Shown here one piece after another: positions 1 to 8,268 of a stretch of 64,000 nucleotides of DNA. Both the position numbers and the translations under genes were made by a program. This DNA comes from an uncultured Clostridia bacterium (GTDB lineage: Bacteria; Bacillota; Clostridia; TANB77; CAG-508). Within the stretch, counting starts at the first letter, position 1. Each line of letters starts with the position of its first letter. The stretch spans positions 4,422 to 68,421 of the forward strand of contig CAJUSU010000003.1 of the NCBI GenBank assembly GCA_910589185.1, read 5' to 3'. The notes under the pieces were generated by a model. That model was not told the DNA's origin. It did no database searches and saw nothing but the letters and a program-made list of their open reading frames with translations.

Positions 1-62
1 TCACATAGCTTGTCTGGATGTCCTTCTGTTACACTTTCTGATGTAAAAAAATAATTCTTCAT
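1..62 (-). CDS. metK: S-adenosylmethionine synthetase, N-terminal fragment
   Basis: The first 20 codons read MKNYFFTSESVTEGHPDKLC, the conserved MetK N-terminus whose TEGHPDK segment belongs to the ATP/methionine-binding site. The rest lies beyond the left edge. MetK makes S-adenosylmethionine from ATP and methionine in the cytoplasm. The ATG at 60-62 follows an AAAGGAGA ribosome binding site at about 71-78, which directly abuts the stop codon of the upstream zinc-ribbon/TPR gene. The two are therefore probably co-transcribed. The identification rests on a short but highly characteristic segment. Confidence 0.9.
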   Translation of the reverse strand, partial: MKNYFFTSESVTEGHPDKLC

Positions 63-77
63 ATTTTGGTTCTCCTT

Positions 78-1214
78 TTATTTTTTATTTAGTATTTCTT
101 TGATATATTCTACTTTTTCTTTGCTATCTTTATAAGCATTCAAAGAAGTAAAAAGTTCTAGTGACTTATCATATTCTTGATTTTCTAGCAATTGAATTGC
201 TTCATTATATGTACTAGAAGTTTGATGCGCTGCAGTTGCAAAGACAAGGATATAAAAAAGAATAAATCCAATCATAACAAAAATAGTTGTTTTGATAGCT
301 CTTTTTCTTTTGACTATTTTTATCTTATCTTTGAATCTCTTTGCATATGTTGCTGCATCTTTATAATCAGTTAATCTTTCAAACCTTATCTTACTATCTA
401 CATAGTTTGCGATATTTTCTTCTCTATTATTTTTTTGACATGCCTCTTGATATTCTTTTTCTCTTTGAACATTAGCTTTCTCATATTCTTTTATAAAGTT
501 CTCTTCACACGTTTTCAAATGTTCTTGATATTGCTTTTGTAGATTTTCTATACAAGCTTCATCTTCTTTTTGAGAAGAATCAATTTTATCTTGAAGTGCC
601 TTCTTTATACTTTCAATTATCTTTTCTATAGATGTTTTTTCCGTTTCTTCTAGGAATCGATATGCTTTATTCAGATTTTGATTGTTTTCTAAATAATTAC
701 AGAGATTTTTGTAATTACCTCTTCTACTATTCAATACAGAATGATAAGAAGTGTTAAATTGTCCATCAATATTAAAACTTAAAAAGTTTGGAATAATATA
801 TTTTCGTGCTATTTTATCAATATCTTTTTGCACTTTGCCTTCATTATACATCACTAATTTTTGTGTATGGTCATGGTCATATTTATTTAGAAGATTATCT
901 TTTAACCTTTCTAAATTTTCGCAATGGCACTCTTTTAGAAATTTGCCTAAATATGCTGCTCCAGAGCGAGAATCTATATTTAATGCTTGTTCAAAATATT
1001 TCTCTGCCTTTTCCCATTCTTTATCCTCTAAAGCCATATTTCCTCTATCAATCAAAGCCTGCACATTTTTGCTATCAATATATACAATATGTTCTTTATT
1101 GTCGTCAAAAGTTGGAGTGGTTTGCTTTACACCACAATATTCACAAGTTACAACTGTATCTATATCATTGCAATTTAAGTAACCACCGCACATTTTACAT
1201 TTAAATACTGCCAT
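78..1214 (-). CDS. Zinc-ribbon, TPR-containing single-pass membrane protein
   Basis: The protein has about 378 residues. It opens with a zinc ribbon (CKMC near the start, CEYC about 20 residues later). A TPR-like unit follows at about 55-95 (RGNMALEDKEWEKAEKYFEQ), then a long charged, probably helical middle and one membrane segment near 313-335. A short extracytoplasmic tail carries another TPR-like helix pair. Similar zinc-ribbon/TPR proteins are common in Clostridia, but I know no assigned function. An ATG at 1218-1220 is also possible; I prefer 1212-1214 because the AGGA motif is then about 8 nt away. The stop abuts the metK ribosome binding site, which suggests translational linkage. Confidence 0.75.
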   Translation of the reverse strand: MAVFKCKMCGGYLNCNDIDTVVTCEYCGVKQTTPTFDDNKEHIVYIDSKNVQALIDRGNMALEDKEWEKAEKYFEQALNIDSRSGAAYLGKFLKECHCENLERLKDNLLNKYDHDHTQKLVMYNEGKVQKDIDKIARKYIIPNFLSFNIDGQFNTSYHSVLNSRRGNYKNLCNYLENNQNLNKAYRFLEETEKTSIEKIIESIKKALQDKIDSSQKEDEACIENLQKQYQEHLKTCEENFIKEYEKANVQREKEYQEACQKNNREENIANYVDSKIRFERLTDYKDAATYAKRFKDKIKIVKRKRAIKTTIFVMIGFILFYILVFATAAHQTSSTYNEAIQLLENQEYDKSLELFTSLNAYKDSKEKVEYIKEILNKK

Positions 1215-1275
1215 TTTCATTTTCCTTTCTCATAATCGAATATTATCATATTTAATCATTTTTTACAATATTCAA

Positions 1276-2490
1276 TTATCTAAAATATCGAACAATAAAA
1301 GTTGTCCCCTTTCCCAATTCACTTTCCACAAAAATCCTGCCATTATTCTTTTCAATAATTTTTTTAGCAAGTGCCAAACCAATTCCAACACTATCTTTAG
1401 AAGAATTTATACCTTTATAGAATCTCTCGAAAATATGTGGTAAATCATTGCTTTCAATTCCTTTGCCATAATCTTTAATTTTTATTTGAGTATATAATTT
1501 GTTTTGTATATAATTAACTTCTATTTTACCTGCATTCTCAGAATATTCTATTGCATTCTTCAATAAATTGGTAATTGCCTCAACTTGCCATTTATCATCA
1601 CAACAAATAGTATCTTCATCATTTCCTTGTATCTGAATAGTTACATTTTTCAAATCACTTAAAACAGATACCTTTTGTGTTGCTTCTTCGATTAAATCTT
1701 TCACATTAATTATTTGATTGCGGTATTGAATAGTACCCGCATCAAACTTTGAAAGTTTTAAAAGAGCTTGTACTAGAAAATGAATATTGGTAATTTCCTT
1801 TTTAGAATCTTTAATAAATTCTTCTCTTGTCTGTTTATCCATTTCTGGATTGTCTATCATATTGTCTAACATTATCATAATAGAAGTAAGTGGTGTTTTT
1901 AATTGATGTGAAATATCTTCTAGAGAATTTTTGAGACTAATTTCTTGATTTCTAGCATTTTCGGCAACTTCTTTTAACATAATGGTTGTTTTATAAATTT
2001 CATTTTTGAGAATAGATAATTCATCTTCTGTATTATCATCAATATCTAAGCTATAATTTCCATGATTAATTTGTTCAATATAATTTGTAATTTCTACTAA
2101 TTTCTTGTTCTTCTTATGGTTATATAATGTAAAAACAAATAACAAAGAAATTCCGAATCCACTAAGTAAAATAAGGTTTGTTAGCAAAAAATTTTGATGA
2201 GCATTATTATTCTTTAAAAGAATAGCATCTTGTTTTAAATCTATTCCGTATTGTCTTAACAAGTCTATCTCCGCTTCTTCTGTACTATTTAAAATACTCA
2301 TAATATCATTTGATGTTAAATTCGGATACTTCTCTTGCAATTTTACAATAATAACATTCAACTTTTCATTAAAATGTTTTGTATAAGTTTGATATTGTAT
2401 TTGATACAATATAGCAAAAAGAATGAAAAAGCTAGCAATAATAATTACACTTACAATAAAAGCCTTCTTTAATTCTGTTTTATTTTTCAT
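1276..2490 (-). CDS. Two-component sensor histidine kinase (VanS/BceS-like)
   Basis: This is a 404-residue membrane histidine kinase with TM1 at about 9-31, an extracytoplasmic loop of about 70 residues, TM2 at about 101-122, a HAMP-like linker, and a HisKA domain with phospho-acceptor His near 195 (ISHQLKTPLTSI). The HATPase domain shows N-box NLLKNAIEYS, G1 KDYGKGI and G2 GIGLALAKKI. The start at 2490 has a GAGGAG site about 7 nt upstream; the longer frame to 2529 would overlap the regulator and has no such site. It lies 13 nt after the response regulator and downstream of an FtsX-type ABC transporter. That is the usual layout of peptide- or antibiotic-sensing systems, so its ligand is probably a cell-envelope-active compound (inference). 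Confidence 0.93.
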   Translation of the reverse strand: MKNKTELKKAFIVSVIIIASFFILFAILYQIQYQTYTKHFNEKLNVIIVKLQEKYPNLTSNDIMSILNSTEEAEIDLLRQYGIDLKQDAILLKNNNAHQNFLLTNLILLSGFGISLLFVFTLYNHKKNKKLVEITNYIEQINHGNYSLDIDDNTEDELSILKNEIYKTTIMLKEVAENARNQEISLKNSLEDISHQLKTPLTSIMIMLDNMIDNPEMDKQTREEFIKDSKKEITNIHFLVQALLKLSKFDAGTIQYRNQIINVKDLIEEATQKVSVLSDLKNVTIQIQGNDEDTICCDDKWQVEAITNLLKNAIEYSENAGKIEVNYIQNKLYTQIKIKDYGKGIESNDLPHIFERFYKGINSSKDSVGIGLALAKKIIEKNNGRIFVESELGKGTTFIVRYFR

Positions 2491-2503
2491 TTTTATCTCC
2501 TCT

Positions 2504-3157
2504 TTAATTTGTATCAATACGATATCCAATTCCTTTTATTGTTTTTATAATATCAGTATCTAATTTTTCTCTAATTCTCTTTAGATATACTGTAATTGTA
2601 TTGTCATTCACATCATTTCCTGTCCATTCCCATATTTTATCAATAATATCATTTCTCGTCACTACTTTATTTAGATTTAAAAACAGTAAATGCAATATCT
2701 TTATCTCTAAGCTAGTAAGAATAAGTTCCTGTTTATTCTTATACACTACCATTTTATCTAAATCAAATTCAATATTTTGAACTGTTATAATAGTATTTTT
2801 CTTTTGACGCAACAAAACTTTTTGAATTCTAGCAATTAATTCTTTTGTAGAAAATGGTTTAGTAATATAATCCTCTGCTCCCAATTCTAATCCTTTTACA
2901 ATATCATCTTCTTCATCTTTTGCTGTCAAAAAAATAGTTGGTATTTTTTTGTAACTTATTGTTTTTTGATATAAATTAAATCCGTTACCATCTGGAAGGG
3001 AAATGTCTAATATTACCAATTCTACATCTTGATTTTCTAAAAACTCTATTGTACTTTTCACATTGGTTTTATGAATAATTTGATATCCCTTTTGTTCCAA
3101 TGAATAAATTAATCCCTTTGCCACCATTTCATTATCTTCAACTAATAAGATTTGCAT
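2504..3157 (-). CDS. OmpR-family response regulator
   Basis: The 217-residue regulator has a receiver domain (acidic pair at 7-8, phospho-acceptor Asp51 in VILDISLPDG, Thr78 in FLTAKDE, Lys100 in ITKPFS). A winged-helix DNA-binding domain follows (about 125-215, ending TIKGIGYRID). It is the partner of the histidine kinase 13 nt downstream. It follows the ABC permease gene but is separated from it by a strong hairpin terminator, so the pair probably has its own promoter in 3158-3228. The direct repeat with 11-bp period at the transporter promoter (6648-6666) is the natural candidate target for this family, because OmpR-type regulators bind half-sites one helical turn apart. Confidence 0.95.
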   Translation of the reverse strand: MQILLVEDNEMVAKGLIYSLEQKGYQIIHKTNVKSTIEFLENQDVELVILDISLPDGNGFNLYQKTISYKKIPTIFLTAKDEEDDIVKGLELGAEDYITKPFSTKELIARIQKVLLRQKKNTIITVQNIEFDLDKMVVYKNKQELILTSLEIKILHLLFLNLNKVVTRNDIIDKIWEWTGNDVNDNTITVYLKRIREKLDTDIIKTIKGIGYRIDTN

Positions 3158-3228
3158 ACGTTCTCTCCTTACACATTATATATTATCAAATTCACAAAAA
3201 AATTTCAAATTTTAGGGTTAATCCTAGT

Positions 3229-3263
3229 AAAAAGTAGAACCATTATCTTTGGTTCTACTTTTT
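3229..3263 (-). terminator. Intrinsic terminator after the ABC transporter
   Basis: There is a perfect 14-bp inverted repeat (arms 3229-3242 and 3250-3263, 7-nt loop). It contains AGTAGAACCA and its complement, and a T-run forms the end of the 3' arm on the minus strand. It lies 36 nt after the permease stop and should separate the transporter transcript from the two-component genes. Confidence 0.8.
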
Positions 3264-3298
3264 AGAATTATTCATTTTTTACTTCTTATAATATTTTT

Positions 3299-5917
3299 CT
3301 ACACATTCTCATTTCTAATCGTCTCTATTGTATTTTGTTTATTAATTTTTCCTAAGCTATATCTCATAATCACAAAAACTAAAATAAATACTAAAACTAC
3401 TGAAATCATAATTGCATTTACTGGAACATACATTCCACTATCTATTTTCACAGCAAATGATTTATATAATGCAAATGTTGCTAAAAGTCCCAAAACAATT
3501 CCATAAATCAAAGATTTCGTACCATAAAATACAGTTTCTAAATTAATCATTCGATTAAATTCCCTTTTCGTCATACCAATACTTTTTAGCATAGCAAATT
3601 CCTTTTGTCTTAATTCCATATTCGAAGTAATCGTATTAAAGATATTCGTTACTCCAATTAAGCTAATCACTGTGATAAATCCATACAAGAAGATGTTAAT
3701 CACAATTACCATTGACCTTTCCCCTTGTACTTCTTCTTCCATATTTCTAACATGAATACTAAGGTTTAGCTTTTCAATTTCTTTTGATGCTTGCTCTGGC
3801 TTATCAGACTCTATCGTAACAAATTTAGGTTCAAAATTGAATTCTGAATGTTTTCCATATTCTACTACAAGATATCCACCGTGATAACTATAATTTTCAT
3901 ATCCATAAGGCTTTATTTTACTAATCTCTCCTACTAGAATACTAACTTCTTTTTTGTTATAGCTTCCTACAATATTCTCTCCTTTTTTATAGTTATACAC
4001 TCTTTCTTCTATCGTATTTCCTACACTATTTTCATAATAGGCATACGTATCACATAAAATTCCTGTGCCTTTTACTTTTTCATAAGAACTCCCTATTTTC
4101 TTAGCATAACTTGCAAAAGACTCACTATCTAAGGCTACTACTTCTAACCCCATATATTTTCTACCAGTTGTAATTACATCACCTTTACTATCTAAAATAG
4201 CATTCCCCGTTTTTGGATCCATTTTAATTTCTTCTGATATCTCATCTTGATAAACTACTTTATCTAAATCTGAAATCTCTATATAATTTTTCATACTTTC
4301 ATAAAGAACATAGCTTTCCTTGATATTTCCCACAGCTTTTATCTGACTTAATTCTTCCTCACTTATTACATGAGGGTATTGGGTAGAAATGACAATATTG
4401 TAATCATAATCTTCATAATATCTTCCTGCCATTCCTAAGGCATTGTGTAAAAATGCATTCATAGCAATGAAAATACTAATACTTACTGCTAAAGATACAA
4501 CAGTAGTTCTATATTTCTTTTTGCTTCTTTTTAGATTTTTATACGCTAATACCCCACCTACTTTAAACACTTTTGAGATGATTTTTGGTGTTTTTAATTT
4601 TTTGCTATTTATTTTAATATCCTTTGCATTTCTTAACTGTTCTATTGGGCTTACTTTACTTGCTTTTTTAGCCGAAGACATAGCTGATAAATATACTGTT
4701 AAGAATCCAAGAACTATGGATAGAATAATTGGAATAATAGAAACTTTAAACAAAATTCCATCTGTATAAGCAAGTAATGCTCCCGGTCCTAATAAAGAAT
4801 TAACTATTTGCAGTAATACCCACACTGCTAATATTCCTGATAAAATTCCTAATGGAATTCCAACTAATCCAAGCATTAATGCTTCAAATATAACACTTTT
4901 CTTAATTTGCTTTTTGGTAGCACCTATACTAGAAAGCATACCATACATTTTAATCTTTTCTGTAGTAGAAATAGCAAATGAATTTCTAATACAAAATACA
5001 CTTGTAAATAAGATAATAATAACCACCACTACAATCACACTATATAACATAGCAAGAGTATTATCACTAAAAGCAAATACCTCCCATCTAAGTAATTCAT
5101 GGTTAATAGCAGATACATCATATTTCATTGGTGTACTATTTTCTTGTACTATTCTCATACTAGATACACCTAACATCTGTGGAATAGACGTTTCATATTC
5201 TTTTGGATCTTTTAAAGCAATGTATCCTTCTATTTTTCCATTAGGACTACTTGCATCACCAGTTGTAATGACAGTATATCCCACATCACTGTAATTCTCA
5301 AAACTGGTATTAGGTCTTTTGATAACTCCTACCACCTTAAAAGTTCTTTTTTGTGGGTTGACAATATGTTCTCCTGCTTCCACATCATACGGATTTCCCG
5401 GATGCAATTCAAATCCATCTAAACTTTCTCTTTTTCCTACTTCTATGGTAATAGTATCTCCTATATTATATTTTACTTCTCCATTTGTTTCAATATGGCG
5501 AGAAATCACAATTTCTCCATTATTTTGTGCAAATCTTCCCTCCTCTAATTCAAAGTTTAGTTTCTGAAAGGTATCTTCATTCATAGAACATAATTTCAAA
5601 TATGGTTTGTCTTTATTGGTTCCATTTGACAAAATGCCATATCCTTCTTGTAAAACACTAAAAATTTCTTTGACATCTCTGTTATTCTTTATGGTTTCAA
5701 TATCATTTAAAGTAAGGTTCTCTAATGACAAATGATAATATCCTGTTTCATTAATCGCATTTTGTACTAAAGTCGCTTGAAAGCTGGTTGCTAATGTACA
5801 AGCTGCACAAATCAGAGCAGTAGAAAGGATAATTCCAATGACTGTACTAATGGTTCTCTTTTTATTTAACTTTAAATTTTTAAGTGACACTTTATTTAAT
5901 ATCTTCATCTTGAGCAA
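3299..5917 (-). CDS. ABC transporter permease with two FtsX-type domains
   Basis: The 872-residue permease has TM1 at about 20-42, a large extracytoplasmic domain, three membrane segments at about 285-430, another near 475, a second large external domain, and a C-terminal three-helix FtsX block at about 740-865. This is the MacB/FtsX-type mechanotransmission architecture used for peptide efflux or resistance rather than ordinary import. The ATPase gene lies 11 nt upstream in the same operon. The start is uncertain. TTG at 5915-5917 is 4-5 nt after AGGAAGGAGA; ATG at 5906-5908 is three codons later and further from that site. The substrate is unknown; the adjacent sensor pair suggests an antimicrobial peptide or cell-wall antibiotic. 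Confidence 0.9.
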   Translation of the reverse strand: MLKMKILNKVSLKNLKLNKKRTISTVIGIILSTALICAACTLATSFQATLVQNAINETGYYHLSLENLTLNDIETIKNNRDVKEIFSVLQEGYGILSNGTNKDKPYLKLCSMNEDTFQKLNFELEEGRFAQNNGEIVISRHIETNGEVKYNIGDTITIEVGKRESLDGFELHPGNPYDVEAGEHIVNPQKRTFKVVGVIKRPNTSFENYSDVGYTVITTGDASSPNGKIEGYIALKDPKEYETSIPQMLGVSSMRIVQENSTPMKYDVSAINHELLRWEVFAFSDNTLAMLYSVIVVVVIIILFTSVFCIRNSFAISTTEKIKMYGMLSSIGATKKQIKKSVIFEALMLGLVGIPLGILSGILAVWVLLQIVNSLLGPGALLAYTDGILFKVSIIPIILSIVLGFLTVYLSAMSSAKKASKVSPIEQLRNAKDIKINSKKLKTPKIISKVFKVGGVLAYKNLKRSKKKYRTTVVSLAVSISIFIAMNAFLHNALGMAGRYYEDYDYNIVISTQYPHVISEEELSQIKAVGNIKESYVLYESMKNYIEISDLDKVVYQDEISEEIKMDPKTGNAILDSKGDVITTGRKYMGLEVVALDSESFASYAKKIGSSYEKVKGTGILCDTYAYYENSVGNTIEERVYNYKKGENIVGSYNKKEVSILVGEISKIKPYGYENYSYHGGYLVVEYGKHSEFNFEPKFVTIESDKPEQASKEIEKLNLSIHVRNMEEEVQGERSMVIVINIFLYGFITVISLIGVTNIFNTITSNMELRQKEFAMLKSIGMTKREFNRMINLETVFYGTKSLIYGIVLGLLATFALYKSFAVKIDSGMYVPVNAIMISVVLVFILVFVIMRYSLGKINKQNTIETIRNENV

Positions 5918-5928
5918 ATCTCTCCTTC

Positions 5929-6600
5929 CTACATATCTTCTACAATTTTTCCGTCTTCAATTTTGATAATTCTATCCGCTATTTTAGCAATTTCCATATT
6001 GTGTGTAATCATCACAATAGTTTGCTTGTAATCTCTATTTGATTTCTTTAATAATTCTACAATTTCATCGCTTGATTTAGAATCTAAATTTCCAGTAGGC
6101 TCATCTGCTAAAATAATAGCCGGATTGGTTATCATTGCTCTTCCAATAGAGGTTCTTTGTTGTTGCCCTCCTGATAATTCATTTGGTAAATGTGTTTTTC
6201 TACTTTCTAGACCTAATAACTGAATTAAATCGTTTAATCTTTTCGAATCAATTTTACGATTATCTAGACTAAGTGGAAGTGTAATATTTTCTTCTACATT
6301 TAAAATAGGTATTAAGTTATAGAACTGATAAATGAGTCCCACTTGTCTTCTCCTAAATATAGCAAGTTCATCATCATTAAATCCATAAATATCTTTTCCA
6401 TCAATAAATACTTTTCCACTTGTTGGTCTATCTACTCCACCAATTAAATGTAATAAGGTAGACTTTCCACTTCCCGATGCTCCTACAATTGCTACAAACT
6501 CTCCTTTTGCAATGCTAAAAGAAACATTATCAAGTGCTACCACTTTAGCTGCTCCTTTTCCATAAACTTTACTTAAATTTTCAACTCTCAAAATTTCCAT
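5929..6600 (-). CDS. ABC transporter ATP-binding protein (MacB/LolD/BceA type)
   Basis: The 223-residue ATPase has Walker A GASGSGKST near 40, Q-loop QFYNLIP, signature LSGGQQQR, Walker B ILADEPTGNLD and the H-loop His in MITHNMEIA. The LSGGQQQR and ADEPTGNLD pattern is characteristic of the MacB/LolD/BceA subfamily that pairs with FtsX-type permeases. It is the first gene of the transporter operon, with AAAGGA about 9 nt before the ATG. The promoter upstream has a TATAAT -10 and a response-regulator-like direct repeat over the -35 region, so the operon is probably induced by the adjacent two-component system. Confidence 0.95.
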   Translation of the reverse strand: MEILRVENLSKVYGKGAAKVVALDNVSFSIAKGEFVAIVGASGSGKSTLLHLIGGVDRPTSGKVFIDGKDIYGFNDDELAIFRRRQVGLIYQFYNLIPILNVEENITLPLSLDNRKIDSKRLNDLIQLLGLESRKTHLPNELSGGQQQRTSIGRAMITNPAIILADEPTGNLDSKSSDEIVELLKKSNRDYKQTIVMITHNMEIAKIADRIIKIEDGKIVEDM

Positions 6601-6632
6601 GTTTTTTATCCTTTCTTCACTTTGTTGATTTT

Positions 6633-6666
6633 ATTATACGATAGTTAAAGTGACAAGTAAGTGACA
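6633..6666 (-). promoter_or_regulatory. Transporter promoter with 11-bp-period direct repeat
   Basis: On the minus strand a perfect -10 (TATAAT, 6633-6638) lies upstream of the ATPase gene. The -35 area is covered by two identical copies of TGTCACTT (6648-6655 and 6659-6666) exactly 11 bp apart. Tandem half-sites one helical turn apart and overlapping a weak -35 are the usual binding pattern of activated OmpR/PhoB-type regulators, so this is the likely site of the neighbouring regulator (inference). Confidence 0.65.
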
Positions 6667-6687
6667 TTTTGAAAAAAATTTTGAAAT

Positions 6688-6735
6688 TAAAAAAAGACCC
6701 CACCGAAGTGGGGCTGCCGTTGTACTTGTCGGCAG
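6688..6735 (-). terminator. Strong GC-rich double-hairpin terminator
   Basis: In the minus direction, a hairpin with arms CTGCCG/CGGCAG (6714-6719, 6730-6735) is followed at once by CCCCAC-TTCG-GTGGGG (6698-6713) and a T-rich tail. The second stem has a stable UUCG tetraloop. It closes the small gene at 6745-7071 and shields the transporter promoter from read-through. The GC content is much higher than in the surrounding DNA. Confidence 0.85.
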
Positions 6736-6744
6736 TGTCGAGGT

Positions 6745-7071
6745 TTATCCTCTCAAGCGAAGCAGAGCCCACATTTCCTCACGGTTCAAGATACCATCTT
6801 TCCATATGGAAATGATAAGGCAGCGATCTTCTTCACTCAAGTGCTTCAAAAGTTCCTGCAGATCAGGGTCAGTCTGAACATCTTCCTTGTTCAGCGTTTT
6901 GTAATTGAGGCGACCGTCTGCCCACATAGATGTGACCAATTCCTGATCCTCATTGCTTAACTGGGACATAAGGTTGCCAAGCACTAGATAGGAACGTATC
7001 AGTTCGATTTTGTCCGGTCCTTCCTTTTTGTCCAACTGTTCCCTGATTTCGCTTGTTGTCAAAAATTTCAT
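6745..7071 (-). CDS. Small two-repeat hypothetical protein, compositionally distinct
   Basis: I do not recognise this 108-residue acidic, soluble protein. It contains two copies of a motif: LSNEDQELVTSMWADGRLN (about 37-55) and LSEEDRCLIISIWKDGILN (about 78-96). Each is an acidic helix, then W-x-D-G-x-L-N. There is no signal peptide or membrane segment. The start has a textbook AGGAGG about 10 nt upstream. The coding sequence is visibly GC-richer than its neighbours and uses codons such as CTG, CAG, GAC and CGC that they avoid. It has its own promoter inside the end of the upstream gene and its own strong terminator, which suggests a monocistronic, recently acquired or highly expressed unit. 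Confidence 0.7.
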   Translation of the reverse strand: MKFLTTSEIREQLDKKEGPDKIELIRSYLVLGNLMSQLSNEDQELVTSMWADGRLNYKTLNKEDVQTDPDLQELLKHLSEEDRCLIISIWKDGILNREEMWALLRLRG

Positions 7072-7122
7072 GTTGTTAAAACCTCCTATGTCTTCTCTGC
7101 TATCAGCAGATTTGTACCCTTC

Positions 7123-7151
7123 ATTATACCATATTTAAATCTTAATTTCAA
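7123..7151 (-). promoter_or_regulatory. Sigma-A-type promoter of the small two-repeat gene
   Basis: On the minus strand, TTGAAA (7146-7151), a 17-bp spacer and TATAAT (7123-7128) precede the 108-residue gene by about 50 nt. The -35 lies within the last codons of the upstream lipase-like gene, so the small gene can be transcribed independently. Confidence 0.7.
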
Positions 7152-8268
7152 GTTTTGAAGATTTTACCTTTTTACTTTTCTTGCTATTTTTATTTGAAAT
7201 ATTCATCATAACGTTTTCTTTAACAATGCCTAACAAGGAATGTAGTGCCTTTGAAATAAGAACTTTATTTTCGCTATCTATGTTTTGGTAATTTTTAATC
7301 AATAATCTAGCAGTAGCTATCTTCTTATTAGAAAGTTCTTCCAAAGTAGTCGCATCTGTAGAATTTATAATCTCAAATAATACCTCTACTACTTGTGCTC
7401 TTTGATCAGCAGGTACAGTTTTTACCCATTCTTTAATAGTCTTATCAACTAGCAAACTTTTATCAGTTACATTTTTCATGGAAACAAATTTACTCCCCAA
7501 TACTTGCCAACTATATAAATCATGTTGCATAATTCCATTTGCTGTACTTTGAACTACTACATATGTTTCTTGATGATTTAATAATCTACCAATTACAGAA
7601 GATTGAGGAATATAGGTGTGTACTTTTTGAATCATTTTTTGATATTCTACTGTTTGAACAATATCATCATCAAAACCAGGACCATCTTCGTTATAGATTA
7701 TTTTAATTCTTTTCTTGATTTCATCATTACAAAACGTTGCAGCGTATACTGCTAAATTACCACCTTTTGAATGCCCTCCTACAATGATATCTCCCTCATA
7801 TTTACTAGCAATATTATTCAAATAAGCTTTACTGTCTTTTTGAGATGGTACATGGGAGGAAAAACTCATATTGAAATCTTCCTTCCAACCAATTAAGGTA
7901 TTGTCTGTACCTCTAAAAGAAACATACAAAATATCATTAGGTAAGCATATTGTAATTGCTGAAAATTGTTTTTCTTCTTTTGGTTCCACTTTATTAATGT
8001 AATCTAGCAATATCAAATCTTTATATCTCGCACATTTTGCTACTGCTGGGAATAAATCTAAATCATCAACTTGTAATACTGTTTTATCCTTTTCTTTTCT
8101 AAATCTTTTGTAAGCTTTTTCTATCGTTATTTTCTCTTCTCCTTGAAATAGATTATCAAAAGGAAAATAAGAAATTCTAGATAAAATAAGGCTATCTATC
8201 TCATTTAATGGAACTTGTGAAAATGGAATATCTCCTCTCCATGTTAAATAATCCAAAATATTTGCCAT
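7135..8268 (-). CDS. Mbeg1-like (DUF2974) lipase-fold protein
   Basis: The 377-residue protein matches the DUF2974/Mbeg1-like family. The N-terminus is MANILDYLTWRGDIPFSQVP. An alpha/beta-hydrolase core has VSFRGTDN near 133 and nucleophile-elbow GGHSKGGNLA near 182, with Ser in the G-x-S-x-G position. A possible catalytic Asp lies in NEDGPGFDD. There is no signal peptide, so it is probably cytoplasmic or peripheral. Its start codon shares one base with the stop of the upstream gene (TAATG), implying translational coupling. Substrate and role are unknown in this family. The C-terminus after about 340 is a lysine/serine-rich tail. Confidence 0.85.
   Translation of the reverse strand: MANILDYLTWRGDIPFSQVPLNEIDSLILSRISYFPFDNLFQGEEKITIEKAYKRFRKEKDKTVLQVDDLDLFPAVAKCARYKDLILLDYINKVEPKEEKQFSAITICLPNDILYVSFRGTDNTLIGWKEDFNMSFSSHVPSQKDSKAYLNNIASKYEGDIIVGGHSKGGNLAVYAATFCNDEIKKRIKIIYNEDGPGFDDDIVQTVEYQKMIQKVHTYIPQSSVIGRLLNHQETYVVVQSTANGIMQHDLYSWQVLGSKFVSMKNVTDKSLLVDKTIKEWVKTVPADQRAQVVEVLFEIINSTDATTLEELSNKKIATARLLIKNYQNIDSENKVLISKALHSLLGIVKENVMMNISNKNSKKSKKVKSSKLEIKI

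Noticed and set aside
4914..5294. Plus-strand reading frame inside the ABC permease gene
   Set aside because: It is antisense to a well-supported permease domain, lacks a ribosome binding site and gives no recognisable protein. The same applies to the other frames antisense to real genes.
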